A stretch of DNA of 64,000 nt from Mesorhizobium sp. B2-1-1. GTDB taxonomy: Bacteria > Pseudomonadota > Alphaproteobacteria > Rhizobiales > Rhizobiaceae. Position 1 is the stretch's first letter, and each line of letters starts with the position of its first letter. The notes under the pieces were generated by a model that saw only the letters and a list, made by a program, of their open reading frames with translations, did no database searches and was not told where the DNA came from. This document shows, piece after piece, positions 28,748-38,192 of this stretch. The position numbers and the translations under genes are program-made. Location: the NCBI RefSeq assembly GCF_006442975.2, contig NZ_CP083954.1, forward strand, positions 3,293,501 to 3,357,500. The letters are read 5' to 3'.

Positions 28748-29523
28748 GCGAACGCGCCAACGCTTCGGTTGTCCCGTTCAAGATGGACAACGAACCGGAG
28801 GAGGGCGAGATCGACCAGGCTTCGGTTCAGAATCCGGCCCAGAATCCGGCGCAGAATCCCGCCGAGCGGCTGCATATGGCGGAGGCGGTGCGCATGGCCG
28901 AGGCGATCGTTTTCGCCAGTGCCGAGCCCGTCAGCGAAAAGCAGTTGGCCGCGCGCCTTCCCGATGGCATCAACATCGCGCTCGCGATGGCCGAGCTGCA
29001 GCAGATCTATGCGCGGCGCGGCGTCAACCTGGTGCGGGTCGGCGATGCCTGGGCGTTTCGCACCGCCGGCGATCTCGCCTTCCTGATGAGCCGCGACACC
29101 GTCCAGCAGCGCAAGCTGTCGCGCGCGGCGCTCGAAGTGCTGGCGATCATCGCCTATCACCAGCCGGTGACGCGCGCCGAGATCGAGGACATCAGAGGCG
29201 TCGAAACCTCGAAGGGCACGCTGGATACGCTCTTGGAGACGGAATGGGTACGCATGCGCGGCAGGCGCAAAACGCCCGGCCGTCCCGTGACCTATGGCAC
29301 CACCGAAACCTTCCTCGACCATTTCGCGCTCGAGGAAATCCGCGATCTCCCCGGCATGGAGGAGTTGAAGGGTGCCGGCCTGCTTTCGGGCCGCATGCCT
29401 TCGAATTTCTCCATTCCGCAGCCGCCGGCGGACCCGGATGTACTGACCGAGGACGAGGATCCGCTGACGGATATCGATCTCGAGGAACTCGGCCTGCTGA
29501 CGCCGCGCGTCACGGAAGATTGA
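28744..29523 (+). CDS. scpB: Segregation and condensation protein B
   Basis: Winged-helix partner of ScpA in the Smc condensin complex. The 259-residue product has the HMAEAVRMAEAIVFASAEPV helix and the second winged helix around LEVLAIIAYHQPVTRAEIED. The N-terminus holds a short QNPA repeat (three copies, about residues 29-40) that is outside the conserved fold. The ATG overlaps the scpA stop. Confidence 0.93.
   Translation: MSERANASVVPFKMDNEPEEGEIDQASVQNPAQNPAQNPAERLHMAEAVRMAEAIVFASAEPVSEKQLAARLPDGINIALAMAELQQIYARRGVNLVRVGDAWAFRTAGDLAFLMSRDTVQQRKLSRAALEVLAIIAYHQPVTRAEIEDIRGVETSKGTLDTLLETEWVRMRGRRKTPGRPVTYGTTETFLDHFALEEIRDLPGMEELKGAGLLSGRMPSNFSIPQPPADPDVLTEDEDPLTDIDLEELGLLTPRVTED
28828..28863. 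repeat. 12-bp tandem repeat in scpB, three copies
   Basis: Three 12-base units (CAGAATCCGGCC-like) encode QNPA. Each includes GAATC, a GANTC site for the CcrM methylase, spaced 12 bases apart. Confidence 0.8.
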
Positions 29524-29702
29524 CCGCAAGCCTCTGTTCCTGGAGGCTTTCCCGGGCTAGATGCGCCGATTGGTAGCGGACCGCATTGCGGAAAATGCGT
29601 GACATCCGACACCCTTTCATAAACTCTGTCGCGGTTGTGTTTGAATCCCAACGCGAAAACGCATAGATCATCGGCAGGGAAACCATTCGAGAGAGAGTTG
29701 CT

Positions 29703-29924
29703 ATGGGTTCATTTTCGATTTGGCACTGGATGATCGTGCTGGTCATCGTGCTTCTGGTGTTCGGCCGCGGCAAGATACCCGAGCTGATGGGCGACATGGC
29801 CAAGGGTATCAAGAGCTTCAAGAAGGGCATGGCCGACGACGACGTTGCCGACGACAAGCGTACCGTCGAACATCGCGCCGACGAAACCGTTTCGGCAGCG
29901 AAGGAAAAGGCCAGCAAGAGCTGA
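29703..29924 (+). CDS. tatA: Twin-arginine translocase subunit TatA
   Basis: Pore-forming component of the Tat pathway, which exports folded proteins. The 73-residue product has one N-terminal helix ([20 protein letters not shown]), the FG hinge and an amphipathic helix [13 protein letters not shown], followed by a charged tail. It is the first gene of a tatABC cluster. Confidence 0.95.
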   Translation: MGSFSIWHWMIVLVIVLLVFGRGKIPELMGDMAKGIKSFKKGMADDDVADDKRTVEHRADETVSAAKEKASKS

Positions 29925-30010
29925 GCCAAGGGTTGTTGCTTTTGTGTGTGTCGTTGTCCCAGAACCGCTTCGCACTTTTGGGCGGCATGCATTAGTCGGA
30001 ACGGATAGCC

Positions 30011-30745
30011 ATGTTTGAAGTCGGCTGGACCGAAATGCTGGTGATCGCGATCGTTATGATCGTGGTCGTCGGGCCGAAGGATTTGCCCAACATGCTGCGC
30101 ACCTTCGGCCGCACGACGGCGAAGCTGCGTGCCATGGCGGCCGATTTCCAGAAGCAGTTCAACGAGGCGCTGAAGGAAGCGGAGCTCGACGACGTCAAGA
30201 AATCGGTCGACGAGCTAAGGGGGCTCAGCCCGGTTGCCGAGATCAGGAAACAGCTCAATCCGTTCGAGCAGGCGGCCGCCGATGTACGTTCCGGCGTCGA
30301 CGCGGCGATGAAGCCGAAGCCGGCCGTCGATACGGCAGCGCCCGCCGGCTCGGTGCCGCAGGCGGCCGAACCGTTGAAGAACGGCGCGACCACCATGCCG
30401 GGGCCCACTGAACCCGATACCGCGCCGGCCGCGCCGATCTTCCCAGTCATGACCGATGAATCGGTGGTGGCGTCCTCAGCGCCGACAGAGCTGGCGCCAA
30501 AGACACCTGCGGCAGGGAAAGCGGCCAAGCCCGCCAAGGCTTCGGCGAACGGCGCGAAAGCTTCCACGCCTGCGAAAGCGGCGACCGCCAAACCCGCGCC
30601 AGCACCCAAAGCGCCGGCGAAGCCCGTGGCGGCGTCAAAGGCTGCCAAACCGGCAGCAGCCAAGGCGGCGACGACCAAGGCCGAGGCGAAACCGGCTCCA
30701 GCGAAGAAGTCAGTGGCCAAAAAGACGGCGGGAGCCGCCAAGTGA
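30011..30745 (+). CDS. tatB: Twin-arginine translocase subunit TatB
   Basis: Part of the Tat receptor complex with TatC. It begins FEVGWTEMLVIAIVMIVVVG and GPKDLPNMLRTFGRTTAKLR, the TatB pattern, and continues into a long amphipathic helix. The C-terminal half is Ala/Lys/Pro-rich, giving an unusually extended tail (244 residues total). Its end overlaps tatC by four bases. Confidence 0.93.
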   Translation: MFEVGWTEMLVIAIVMIVVVGPKDLPNMLRTFGRTTAKLRAMAADFQKQFNEALKEAELDDVKKSVDELRGLSPVAEIRKQLNPFEQAAADVRSGVDAAMKPKPAVDTAAPAGSVPQAAEPLKNGATTMPGPTEPDTAPAAPIFPVMTDESVVASSAPTELAPKTPAAGKAAKPAKASANGAKASTPAKAATAKPAPAPKAPAKPVAASKAAKPAAAKAATTKAEAKPAPAKKSVAKKTAGAAK

Positions 30746-31605
30746 GCGTTTCGGACAAGGAAAAGGACGAGATCGAGAAATCCTCGGCGCCGCTGATGGA
30801 GCATCTCATCGAGTTGCGCCGCCGGCTGATCTGGTCGCTCGGCGGCTTCTTCGCCGCGTTCCTGGTCTGCTTCTTCTTCGCCAAGAAGCTGTTCAACCTA
30901 CTTGTCGTGCCATTCAAATGGGCGACGCAATGGGCGGGGCTCGACCCGCACAAGGTCGAGCTGATCTATACCGCGCCGCAGGAATTCTTCTTCACGCAGG
31001 TCAAGCTCGCCATGTTCGGCGGCATGGTGATCGCCTTTCCGCTGATCGCCACGCAGATCTACAAGTTCATCGCGCCCGGCCTCTACAAGAACGAACGCAA
31101 CGCCTTCCTGCCGTTCCTGATCGCGTCGCCAATCCTGTTCCTGATGGGCGCCTCGCTGGTCTATTTCTTCTTCACGCCGATGGTGATGTGGTTTTTCCTC
31201 GCCATGCAGCAGTCGGGCACCAACGACCAGGTGCAGATTTCGCTGCTGCCGAAGGTGTCGGAATATCTCAGCCTGATCATGACGCTGATCTTCTCCTTCG
31301 GCCTGGTATTCCAACTGCCGGTGGTGACCAGCCTGATGACGCGCGTCGGCATGCTGTCATCCAAGGCGCTGGCCGAGAAGCGCAAATGGGCGATCGTCAT
31401 CGCCTTCGTCGTCGCGGCGGTGCTGACGCCGCCCGACCCGATGAGCCAGATCGGCCTCGCCATCCCGACCATCCTGCTCTACGAGGTCGCCATCTGGTCG
31501 GCGCGGATGATTGAACGCAGCCAGGAGCGCGAGCGCCTGGCGCGGGAGAAGCAGCAATCCGAGGAAGAGGTGGCGGAAAAGCCGGCAGACGCATCCTCCA
31601 CATAG
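30742..31605 (+). CDS. tatC: Twin-arginine translocase subunit TatC
   Basis: Membrane receptor for twin-arginine signal peptides, with six helices. The 287-residue product has the N-terminal MEHLIELRRRLIWSLGGF with the conserved Glu and Arg, the FFTQVKLAMFGG loop, and the PPDPMSQIGLAIPTILLYE segment. It starts inside tatB (GTG 30742), and no further gene follows before an intergenic region of 376 bases. Confidence 0.95.
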   Translation: MSVSDKEKDEIEKSSAPLMEHLIELRRRLIWSLGGFFAAFLVCFFFAKKLFNLLVVPFKWATQWAGLDPHKVELIYTAPQEFFFTQVKLAMFGGMVIAFPLIATQIYKFIAPGLYKNERNAFLPFLIASPILFLMGASLVYFFFTPMVMWFFLAMQQSGTNDQVQISLLPKVSEYLSLIMTLIFSFGLVFQLPVVTSLMTRVGMLSSKALAEKRKWAIVIAFVVAAVLTPPDPMSQIGLAIPTILLYEVAIWSARMIERSQERERLAREKQQSEEEVAEKPADASST

Positions 31606-31678
31606 GGCAGGCGCGTCGCCCCTGCGGGCTGCCGGCCTCGGAATCGGTGCGCGGCCCGGTGCCGATAGGAATTTTTTC

Positions 31679-31708
31679 TTGACTTGGTGCCCGCCGCTAT
31701 GGTACATA
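31679..31708 (+). promoter_or_regulatory. Sigma70-like promoter upstream of short RNA
   Basis: TTGACT (31679-31684) and TACATA (31703-31708) are separated by 18 bases. This would start a transcript near 31715 that ends at the terminator at 31739-31761. Confidence 0.45.
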
Positions 31709-31710
31709 TT

Positions 31711-31761
31711 CGGTTATGGTGCTGATTTGCGCCAACGACCCGCCGCCGAGGCGGGTTTTTT
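31711..31761 (+). ncRNA. Candidate short RNA or terminated leader
   Basis: The predicted RNA of about 50 bases has two hairpins: GGTGC/GCGCC near 31719-31733 and the terminator stem CCCGCC/GGCGGG. I do not recognise a family. It could be a small RNA, or a terminated leader far upstream of serS. Supported only by promoter-like and terminator sequences. Confidence 0.4.
31739..31761 (+). terminator. Rho-independent terminator
   Basis: CCCGCC pairs with GGCGGG around a GCCGA loop, followed by six T. It is strong and sits about 130 bases after tatC and 220 before serS. Confidence 0.88.
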
Positions 31762-31981
31762 ATTTCTGGACTGTCGCGCTATCCCTCACCACTCGAAAGC
31801 GGGCTCGCGGCCCCTGCCGTCAGCAAGCCCGATCTTGCATCGATCAGAGATGCGGTTTACCCCCTCTGGCCTGAAACGCATCGCGAAACCGACGATGCGT
31901 TTCAGGCTATATTCTTGGAGCATATCGTAGCGCAAACCGCCGCGCGCTTTGGCGGCAAGCTACCGCAGGAGCTTTCAGACC

Positions 31982-33286
31982 ATGCTTGACATCAAATGGA
32001 TTCGCGACAACCCGAAGGCCCTTGTCGAGGCGCTGGTCAAGCGCTCGTGGTCGGTCGAGGAAGCGCAGTCCACCGTCGATGACCTGATCGCCAGGGACGA
32101 GGCGCGGCGCGAACATGTCACCGAGCTGCAGACCAAGCAGGAACGCCGCAACGCCGCCTCGAAAGAGATCGGCAACGCCATGCGTTCGGGCGATGCCGCC
32201 CTTGCCGAAAAACTGAAAGCCGAAGTCGGCGAGATAAAAACCTTCATCCAGAACGGCGAGGCGCGCGAGCGCGAGCTCGACAAGGCGCTGAACGACGCGC
32301 TGGCGGTGCTGCCCAATGTGCCGCTCGACGATGTGCCGGTCGGCAAGGACGAGCACGACAACGTGGTCAAGCATATCGTCGGCAAGGTGCCGACCCGCCC
32401 GAACTGGGTGAAGGAGCATTTCGAGATCGGCGAAGCGCTCGGCATGATGGATTTCGAGCGTGCGGCAAAGCTGTCGGGCTCGCGCTTCACCGTGCTGAAG
32501 AGCGGGCTGGCGCGGATGGAACGCGCGATCGGCCAGTTCATGCTCGACCTGCACACGACCGAGCATGGCTATGAGGAAGTCATCCCGCCGCTGATGGTCA
32601 AGGACGATGTTCTTTTCGGCACCAACCAGCTGCCGAAGTTCGAGGAGGATCTGTTCTTCACGCCGCATGGGGACGGCAGGCTTGGCCTGATCCCCACCGC
32701 CGAAGTGCCGCTCACCAACCTCGTGCGCGAGGAGATCACCGCCCATGAGAAACTGCCGCTGCGCTACACCGCGCTGACGCCGTGCTTCCGCTCGGAGGCC
32801 GGCTCGGCAGGGCGCGACACGCGCGGCATGCTGCGCCAGCACCAGTTCTACAAGGTCGAGCTGGTGTCGATCACCGATCAGGAGTCCTCGCTCGCCGAGC
32901 ATGAGCGGATGACCGAGTGTGCCGAGGAAGTGCTGAAGCGGCTCGAATTGCCGTTCCGCACCATGGTGCTGTGCACCGGGGACATGGGTTTTGGCGCGCG
33001 AAAAACCTATGACATCGAGGTGTGGCTGCCCGGCCAGAACGCCTATCGCGAAATCTCGTCCTGCTCTGTCTGCGGCGATTTCCAGGCCAGGCGCATGGAA
33101 GCCCGCTACAAGGACAAAGACGGCAAGGGCAACCGCTTCGTCCATACGCTGAACGGCTCAGGCACGGCTGTCGGGCGCGCACTTATCGCCGTCATCGAAA
33201 ACTACCAGAACGAGGATGGCAGCGTAACCATTCCTGAAGTGCTGCGGCCTTATATGGGCGGGCTGGAAAAGATCGAATCGAAATAA
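31982..33286 (+). CDS. serS: Seryl-tRNA synthetase
   Basis: Charges tRNA-Ser and tRNA-Sec. The 434-residue product has the N-terminal coiled coil that grips the tRNA long arm (about residues 25-110), class II motif 2 ([20 protein letters not shown] near 270) and motif 3 ([18 protein letters not shown] near 395). ATG 31982 follows CAGGAG. Its TAATG end overlaps the surE start, so they are co-translated. Confidence 0.96.
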   Translation: MLDIKWIRDNPKALVEALVKRSWSVEEAQSTVDDLIARDEARREHVTELQTKQERRNAASKEIGNAMRSGDAALAEKLKAEVGEIKTFIQNGEARERELDKALNDALAVLPNVPLDDVPVGKDEHDNVVKHIVGKVPTRPNWVKEHFEIGEALGMMDFERAAKLSGSRFTVLKSGLARMERAIGQFMLDLHTTEHGYEEVIPPLMVKDDVLFGTNQLPKFEEDLFFTPHGDGRLGLIPTAEVPLTNLVREEITAHEKLPLRYTALTPCFRSEAGSAGRDTRGMLRQHQFYKVELVSITDQESSLAEHERMTECAEEVLKRLELPFRTMVLCTGDMGFGARKTYDIEVWLPGQNAYREISSCSVCGDFQARRMEARYKDKDGKGNRFVHTLNGSGTAVGRALIAVIENYQNEDGSVTIPEVLRPYMGGLEKIESK

Positions 33287-34044
33287 TGCGTATTCTCCTG
33301 ACCAATGACGACGGCATTCATGCCGAGGGCCTGGCGTCGCTCGAGCGCGTCGCGCGCACATTGTCCGACGATGTCTGGGTGGTGGCGCCGGAGCAGGACC
33401 AGTCCGGCTATGCGCACTCGCTCTCGATCTCGGAGCCGCTGCGGCTGAGGAAAATCGGCGAGAAGCACTTTGCCGTGCGCGGCACGCCGACCGACTGCGT
33501 CATCATGGGCGTGAAGAAGATTCTGCCCGGCGCGCCCGACCTGATCCTGTCGGGCATCAATTCCGGCGCCAACATCGCTGACGACGTCACCTATTCGGGA
33601 ACCGTCGCCGGCGCGATGGAGGGCGCGTTGCTCGGCATACGCTCGATCGCGCTCAGCCAGGGCTACAGCACTATCGGCGAGGACCGCGTCGTTCCCTACG
33701 AGACCACCGAGGCGCTGGCGCCGGCGCTGCTCAAGAAACTCGTCGCGACGCCGCTGCCGGACGGCGTGCTGCTCAACGTCAATTTTCCGAACTGCCTGCC
33801 TGAAGAGGTCGCCGGCACGGTGGTCACCTCGCAGGGCAAGCTCGTACACAGCCTGTGGGTCGAGGAACGCCGCGATGGGCGCGGGCTGCCGTACTACTGG
33901 CTGCGCTTCGGCCGCGAACCCGTCGAGGGCAAGCAGGGCACCGACCTTTTTGCGCTGCGCAATCGCCTGGTGTCGGTGACGCCGTTGCAGCTCGACCTCA
34001 CAGCGCATGAGATTCGTGACCAGCTGAGCAAGGCCCTTGCATGA
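33286..34044 (+). CDS. surE: 5'-nucleotidase SurE
   Basis: Metal-dependent nucleoside monophosphatase of the stationary-phase survival family. The 252-residue product begins [16 protein letters not shown] with the metal-binding Asp pair and continues with [22 protein letters not shown]. It overlaps serS and pcm, within a serS-surE-pcm-nlpD order that recalls the surE-pcm-nlpD-rpoS locus of enterics. Confidence 0.95.
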   Translation: MRILLTNDDGIHAEGLASLERVARTLSDDVWVVAPEQDQSGYAHSLSISEPLRLRKIGEKHFAVRGTPTDCVIMGVKKILPGAPDLILSGINSGANIADDVTYSGTVAGAMEGALLGIRSIALSQGYSTIGEDRVVPYETTEALAPALLKKLVATPLPDGVLLNVNFPNCLPEEVAGTVVTSQGKLVHSLWVEERRDGRGLPYYWLRFGREPVEGKQGTDLFALRNRLVSVTPLQLDLTAHEIRDQLSKALA

Positions 34045-34694
34045 ACCTGCCGATCGATGACCGAGAAGGATTTGCCGCCTTCCTGCTGCGCCTGCGCGGC
34101 AGGGGGACCGTGCCGAAGGCGCTGATCGCGGCCTTCGAGGCGACACCGCGGCGCGGCTTCCTGGCCGCCCAATTCCATTCCATCGCCTGGTCGGACCGCA
34201 TGCTGCCGATCGAATGCGGCGAAGCGATCGAGGGCGCGGACATGCAGGCGGCGGTGATCGCCGCACTCGCCATCGAAGTCGGGAATCGCGTGCTCGAGAT
34301 CGGTACCGGCTCCGGTTATACGGCAGCGGTGATGTCGCGCCTGTCAGGCCGGGTTGTCACCATCGACCGCTACAAGACGCTGGTCGAACAGGCGCGGCAG
34401 CGCTTCGAGGCGCTCGGCATCGGCAACGTCATCGCGCGCCAGGTGGATGGTTCCTCCGGTTTGGCCGCAGAAGGCCCGTTCGACCGGATCGTCGCCTGGG
34501 CCGCCTTCGACAGCCTGCCGCGTTTCCTGCTCGACCAGTTGTCGAGCGGCGGCATCGTGATCGCGCCGATCGGACCGGAGGAGGGCGAGCAGGTGCTGGC
34601 CAAGCTCACCAAGGTCGGCAGCCGTTTCGAGCGCGAGGATATCGGCCTCGTGCGCCTGCAGCCGGTATTGCGCAGCCTGGCGGCCGTTATCTAG
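34041..34694 (+). CDS. pcm: Protein-L-isoaspartate O-methyltransferase (second paralog)
   Basis: SAM-dependent repair enzyme for isoaspartyl residues, 217 residues. Motif I is [18 protein letters not shown] (about residues 78-95). Its place right after surE (4-base overlap) fits the classical pcm, so this is the likely orthologue and the gene at 5064-5732 the divergent copy. Confidence 0.93.
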   Translation: MNLPIDDREGFAAFLLRLRGRGTVPKALIAAFEATPRRGFLAAQFHSIAWSDRMLPIECGEAIEGADMQAAVIAALAIEVGNRVLEIGTGSGYTAAVMSRLSGRVVTIDRYKTLVEQARQRFEALGIGNVIARQVDGSSGLAAEGPFDRIVAWAAFDSLPRFLLDQLSSGGIVIAPIGPEEGEQVLAKLTKVGSRFEREDIGLVRLQPVLRSLAAVI

Positions 34695-34871
34695 GGATTG
34701 TCCATGTCAGCCGGCCTGCAACGGCGGCTGCGCGTGCCTCTATATGGGCAGTCTGGGCGGCCTCAAATATTTTAAGAAATTTTGCGTCTGATTCTAAGGG
34801 GTTAACCGACCAGTAACATTAACGCGCTTTAATCCTGTCCAGTTGGTGCAGAGTTTGTGCGGGTTAGTGCG

Positions 34872-36401
34872 ATGCAACTCAGTGTTTTGAAGGCAAACAA
34901 TCGCAATTTGGCGCGGGGCTGCGCTGTTCTCATGATCGCGGGTGCCGCGGCTGGGTGCAGCTCGCAAGTGTCGCGGTTCAACGGCGTCGACGACGTCTTC
35001 ACCTCCTCGACAAACAATCAGCGCGCCATCATCAACAAGCAGGATGCCGTGCAGCAGCCCTATCCGGGGGATGTCGCGGCCGCGCCGCTCGATGGCAGCC
35101 ACACGCAGTCGGTCAGCCGCTCCAGCCTCGAACCGGTGTCGACGCGGCCGCTGCCGCCACCGGTCGCCCAGGCGCAGCCCGCTCCCGCGCTGGCACCCGC
35201 CGCCAATCCGGTGCGTGTTGCATCGGCGCCCGCTCTGGTGCGCCCGGCACCGCATGTCGACCGGACGGCGACCGGCACGGTTGCTCCCGCGGCCAAGCCC
35301 TTCAAGGATGCCCAGCCCGACGCCAAGGCAGCCGGCACGGCGCATGCCACCGAAATCGTCGTCAGGGACGGTGAAACGATCTCCGGGCTGGCGCAGCACT
35401 ACAAGGTGCCGGCCGACGTGATCATGAAGGTCAACGGGCTGAGCGCGACCAAGGGGCTGAAGACCGGCCAGAAGATCATCATTCCGGCCTACGCCTATTC
35501 CAGCAAGGCCGAGCCCAAGATGGCCGATGCCAAGCCCGCTAATGGCAAGCGCGACGTGCCGGCCACCGCGCCGGAAAAGGTTGCCGTGCTGCCGCAGCAG
35601 CCGAAGCTCAAGGAGGGCAAGTCAGCCGCGCAGGTCGATGCTTCGGCCGCGGCGAACAAGCCCAAAGACAGCAAGCCCGCGCCGCAAATTGCCGCCGCCG
35701 CGCCCAAGGCCGGCGCCGGCGCCTATACGGTGCAGTCGGGCGATACGCTTTCCTCGATCGCCAGGAAGACTGGCGTCGGGGTTGTCGCCATCAAGCAGGC
35801 GAACGGCATGCAGGACGGCTTGCTGAAGATCGGCCAGACGCTGAAGGTGCCGGCCGGCGGAACGGCCACGGTGGCCGCCGCAAAGCCGGCGACGGTAGAC
35901 CCGGTGACGACAGCCACGACGCAGCCGACGGCCAAGACGACGCCGTCGCAAACGCTGGCTTCCTACACGCCGCCGAAGAAGGACGCCAAGGTCATCCAGC
36001 AGGCCGAGGATGACGACGCTGTGGCGCCGGACGCCACCGGCATAGGCAAGATGCGCTGGCCGGTGCGCGGCCGCGTCATTTCCGGCTTCGGTTCCGGCAA
36101 GGACGGCGTCGACATCGCCGTGCCGGCGGGCACGCCGGTCAAGGCGGCCGAGAATGGCGTCGTCATCTATGCCGGCGACGGCCTCAAGGAATTCGGCAAT
36201 ACGGTGCTGGTGCGGCACGAGAATGGCCTGGTCACCGTCTACGGTCACGCCAGCTCGATCGAGGTCCAGCGCGGCCAGAAGGTCAAGCGCGGCCAGGAGA
36301 TCGCGCTGTCGGGCATGAGCGGCACGACGGACTCGCCGAAGCTGCATTTCGAAGTGCGCAAGAACTCGGCCCCGGTCGATCCCTCCGGCTATCTCGAATA
36401 G
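34872..36401 (+). CDS. LysM/M23 peptidoglycan hydrolase-type lipoprotein (NlpD/DipM-like)
   Basis: Envelope protein that binds or activates peptidoglycan hydrolysis at division. The 509-residue product has a lipobox-like signal (GAAAGCSS), two LysM domains (about residues 161-206 and 286-330) that bind glycan, and a C-terminal M23 (LytM) domain. There, the VDIAVPAGTPVKAAENG, VLVRHENGLVTVYGH and KLHFEVRKN blocks are present. Zinc ligands expected at HxxxD and HxH are partly replaced (DGVDIA instead of HxGxD), so the domain is probably catalytically degenerate and acts as an amidase activator. It follows surE-pcm as nlpD does elsewhere. Confidence 0.88.
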   Translation: MQLSVLKANNRNLARGCAVLMIAGAAAGCSSQVSRFNGVDDVFTSSTNNQRAIINKQDAVQQPYPGDVAAAPLDGSHTQSVSRSSLEPVSTRPLPPPVAQAQPAPALAPAANPVRVASAPALVRPAPHVDRTATGTVAPAAKPFKDAQPDAKAAGTAHATEIVVRDGETISGLAQHYKVPADVIMKVNGLSATKGLKTGQKIIIPAYAYSSKAEPKMADAKPANGKRDVPATAPEKVAVLPQQPKLKEGKSAAQVDASAAANKPKDSKPAPQIAAAAPKAGAGAYTVQSGDTLSSIARKTGVGVVAIKQANGMQDGLLKIGQTLKVPAGGTATVAAAKPATVDPVTTATTQPTAKTTPSQTLASYTPPKKDAKVIQQAEDDDAVAPDATGIGKMRWPVRGRVISGFGSGKDGVDIAVPAGTPVKAAENGVVIYAGDGLKEFGNTVLVRHENGLVTVYGHASSIEVQRGQKVKRGQEIALSGMSGTTDSPKLHFEVRKNSAPVDPSGYLE

Positions 36402-36473
36402 TCGGGGCTATTTCGAATAGAATAAAAAAAGCGATTTGCGGGCCGCCTGACCTCCAGTCCGGCCCGCCGGCTC

Positions 36474-36501
36474 AGCCCGCCCCGCAAGGAGCGGGCTTTT
36501 T
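36474..36501 (+). terminator. Rho-independent terminator after the NlpD-like gene
   Basis: AGCCCGC pairs with GCGGGCT around a ten-base loop, followed by a T-run (TTTTT). It ends the serS-surE-pcm-nlpD transcript. Confidence 0.85.
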
Positions 36502-36639
36502 CAGTTGGTCGCGGGATGCACGTCGCTATCTCAATGTATGTCGTCGTTCCAAAACCGGGGCCGCCGTCAGAAAAGCGGTTATCTGCATTTTAACTAATGT
36601 AGAGGAAAGTCATTCTCGACGCTCTGCAAGGAGAGTGGA

Positions 36640-36945
36640 ATGATTGAATCTGTCGAAGAGGATGAACTTCCGTCCGCCAGCCCAACGCATCGCTGGCAAT
36701 CGCATGTACGAGCAACTGCTTTAATCGTTGCGCCGGTCATTTCGATCGCAAGTGCCGCTTTGGCCGGCTATTTCTCCTATGCGGTGATCAATACCAAGCC
36801 GCCCACAGACATGTCCGAGCTGGCCATTTCCATCCTGAAATCAGGTGATGCTTCACCAGAAATGCAGGCCTGGGCGACCGATACACTCGGGATACAAACC
36901 GATATTCCCATGGTTCTGGGAAGCATAAAGCCTGTGCGGGAATGA
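36640..36945 (+). CDS. Hypothetical small membrane protein, 101 residues
   Basis: No recognised family. It has a single hydrophobic helix (TALIVAPVISIASAALAGYF, about residues 26-45) after an acidic N-terminus and a soluble C-terminal part. A strong AAGGAGAG before the ATG supports translation. It stands alone and converges on the DUF815 ATPase gene. Confidence 0.65.
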   Translation: MIESVEEDELPSASPTHRWQSHVRATALIVAPVISIASAALAGYFSYAVINTKPPTDMSELAISILKSGDASPEMQAWATDTLGIQTDIPMVLGSIKPVRE

Positions 36946-37029
36946 ACACGATATAGAAACCGGCGTCCCCGGACGGGTCGGCCACGAAACTTTTGTGGCC
37001 GGCTCCTGCCGTCACTCGGTGAGCCGCGC

Positions 37030-37905
37030 CTAATCCTTCAACGGCTTGCCGAGCCGGCCTGCGAGGTCCTGCGTGAACTGCCAGGCGACGCGGCCCGAGC
37101 GGCTGCCGCGTGTCGTCGCCCATTCCAGCGCCTCGGCGCGCAACTGCCCGGGGTCGATGTCGAGCCCATGATGGCTGGCGTAGCCGTTGACCATTTCGAG
37201 ATATTCGTCCTGCGAACATTTGTGGAAGCCGAGCCACAAGCCGAAGCGATCGGAGAGCGAAACCTTCTCCTCGACCGCCTCGGACGGATTGATGGCGGTG
37301 GAGCGCTCATTGTCGATCATGTCTCGCGGCAGAAGATGGCGGCGGTTCGACGTGGCGTAGAAAATGACATTGGCCGGGCGGCCTTCGACGCCGCCTTCGA
37401 GTGCTGCCTTCAACGATTTGTAGGAGGTATCGTCATGGTCGAAGGAGAGGTCGTCGCAAAACAGGATGAAGCGGTAAGGCGCGGCCTTCAGCAGCGTCAT
37501 CAGCTTCGGCAGCGTATCGATGTCCTCCCGATGGATCTCTATCAGCTTGAGCGGGCGGTCGAGTTTCGGCGAGGCGTTGATTGCGGCATGCACGGCCTTG
37601 ACCAGCGACGATTTGCCCATGCCGCGCGCGCCCCACAAAAGCACGTTGTTGGCGGCATAGCCGGAGGCGAAGCGTTCTGTGTTGTCGACGAGGATGTCGC
37701 GCACACGGTCGACGCCGCGGATCAGGCCGATGTCGACGCGGTTCACCTTGCGCACCGGCTCCAGGTAACCCGGATCCGCCTGCCAGGCGAAGCAATCGGC
37801 TCCGCCAAGGTCGGTTTCGGGCACAGGCGGCGGGGCGAGGCGGCTGACCGCCTCGATCAGGCGGTCGAGTTTCTGGTTCAATGCGTCGATGCTGGTATCG
37901 GTCAT
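37030..37905 (-). CDS. DUF815 family AAA-type ATPase
   Basis: Predicted cytoplasmic P-loop ATPase. The 291-residue product has Walker A GARGMGKSSLVKAVH (about residues 94-108), Walker B FILFCDDLSFDHDD, and a sensor region YATSNRRHLLPRD. The ATG at 37905 starts at the conserved part (MTDTSIDALNQKLDRL); the longer ORF upstream has no support. The cellular role of the family is unknown. It is divergent from yajC. Confidence 0.87.
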   Translation of the reverse strand: MTDTSIDALNQKLDRLIEAVSRLAPPPVPETDLGGADCFAWQADPGYLEPVRKVNRVDIGLIRGVDRVRDILVDNTERFASGYAANNVLLWGARGMGKSSLVKAVHAAINASPKLDRPLKLIEIHREDIDTLPKLMTLLKAAPYRFILFCDDLSFDHDDTSYKSLKAALEGGVEGRPANVIFYATSNRRHLLPRDMIDNERSTAINPSEAVEEKVSLSDRFGLWLGFHKCSQDEYLEMVNGYASHHGLDIDPGQLRAEALEWATTRGSRSGRVAWQFTQDLAGRLGKPLKD

Positions 37906-38192
37906 CTCAGGTCTTTTGCTCTGGTTCCGCGAGGGAAGGTGTGGCCGGGTTCGATCCCGACGGTTTCGAAACTCGCTGCAACCGTTTGTTACAGCGCGAT
38001 CTTTTGCGAAAACCCGCTCGCGCTTTTCGCGGTCATGCTCTAACACGGGCGAACAGGCCGGAAAAGCAGCCGATTTGCCCGGCCACGCAGTTGCATTGGC
38101 AACTTTACCGACTATATTCCGGCCAAATTTCGCGGGGCTGCCAAATCCACTGAGCCGTTTGGCGGCTGTTTTCAAAATTCAGGAGTACCTCG

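Larger units (their letters stand above)
31606..31981. other. Intergenic region tatC-serS
   Basis: A 376-base stretch. It holds a promoter-like element, a candidate short RNA and a strong terminator (listed separately). The remaining 220 bases before serS show no ORF with family resemblance and a CAGGAG ribosome site for serS. Confidence 0.6.

Noticed and set aside
31606..31981. T-box or serine riboswitch upstream of serS
   Set aside because: The strong terminator is about 220 bases before serS and I see no T-box or anti-terminator alternative; a T-box would be unexpected in this lineage.
34795..34835. CtrA box (TTAA-N7-TTAA) upstream of the NlpD-like gene
   Set aside because: The TTAA elements at TTAACGCGCTTTAA are separated by six bases, not seven, so it does not fit the consensus.
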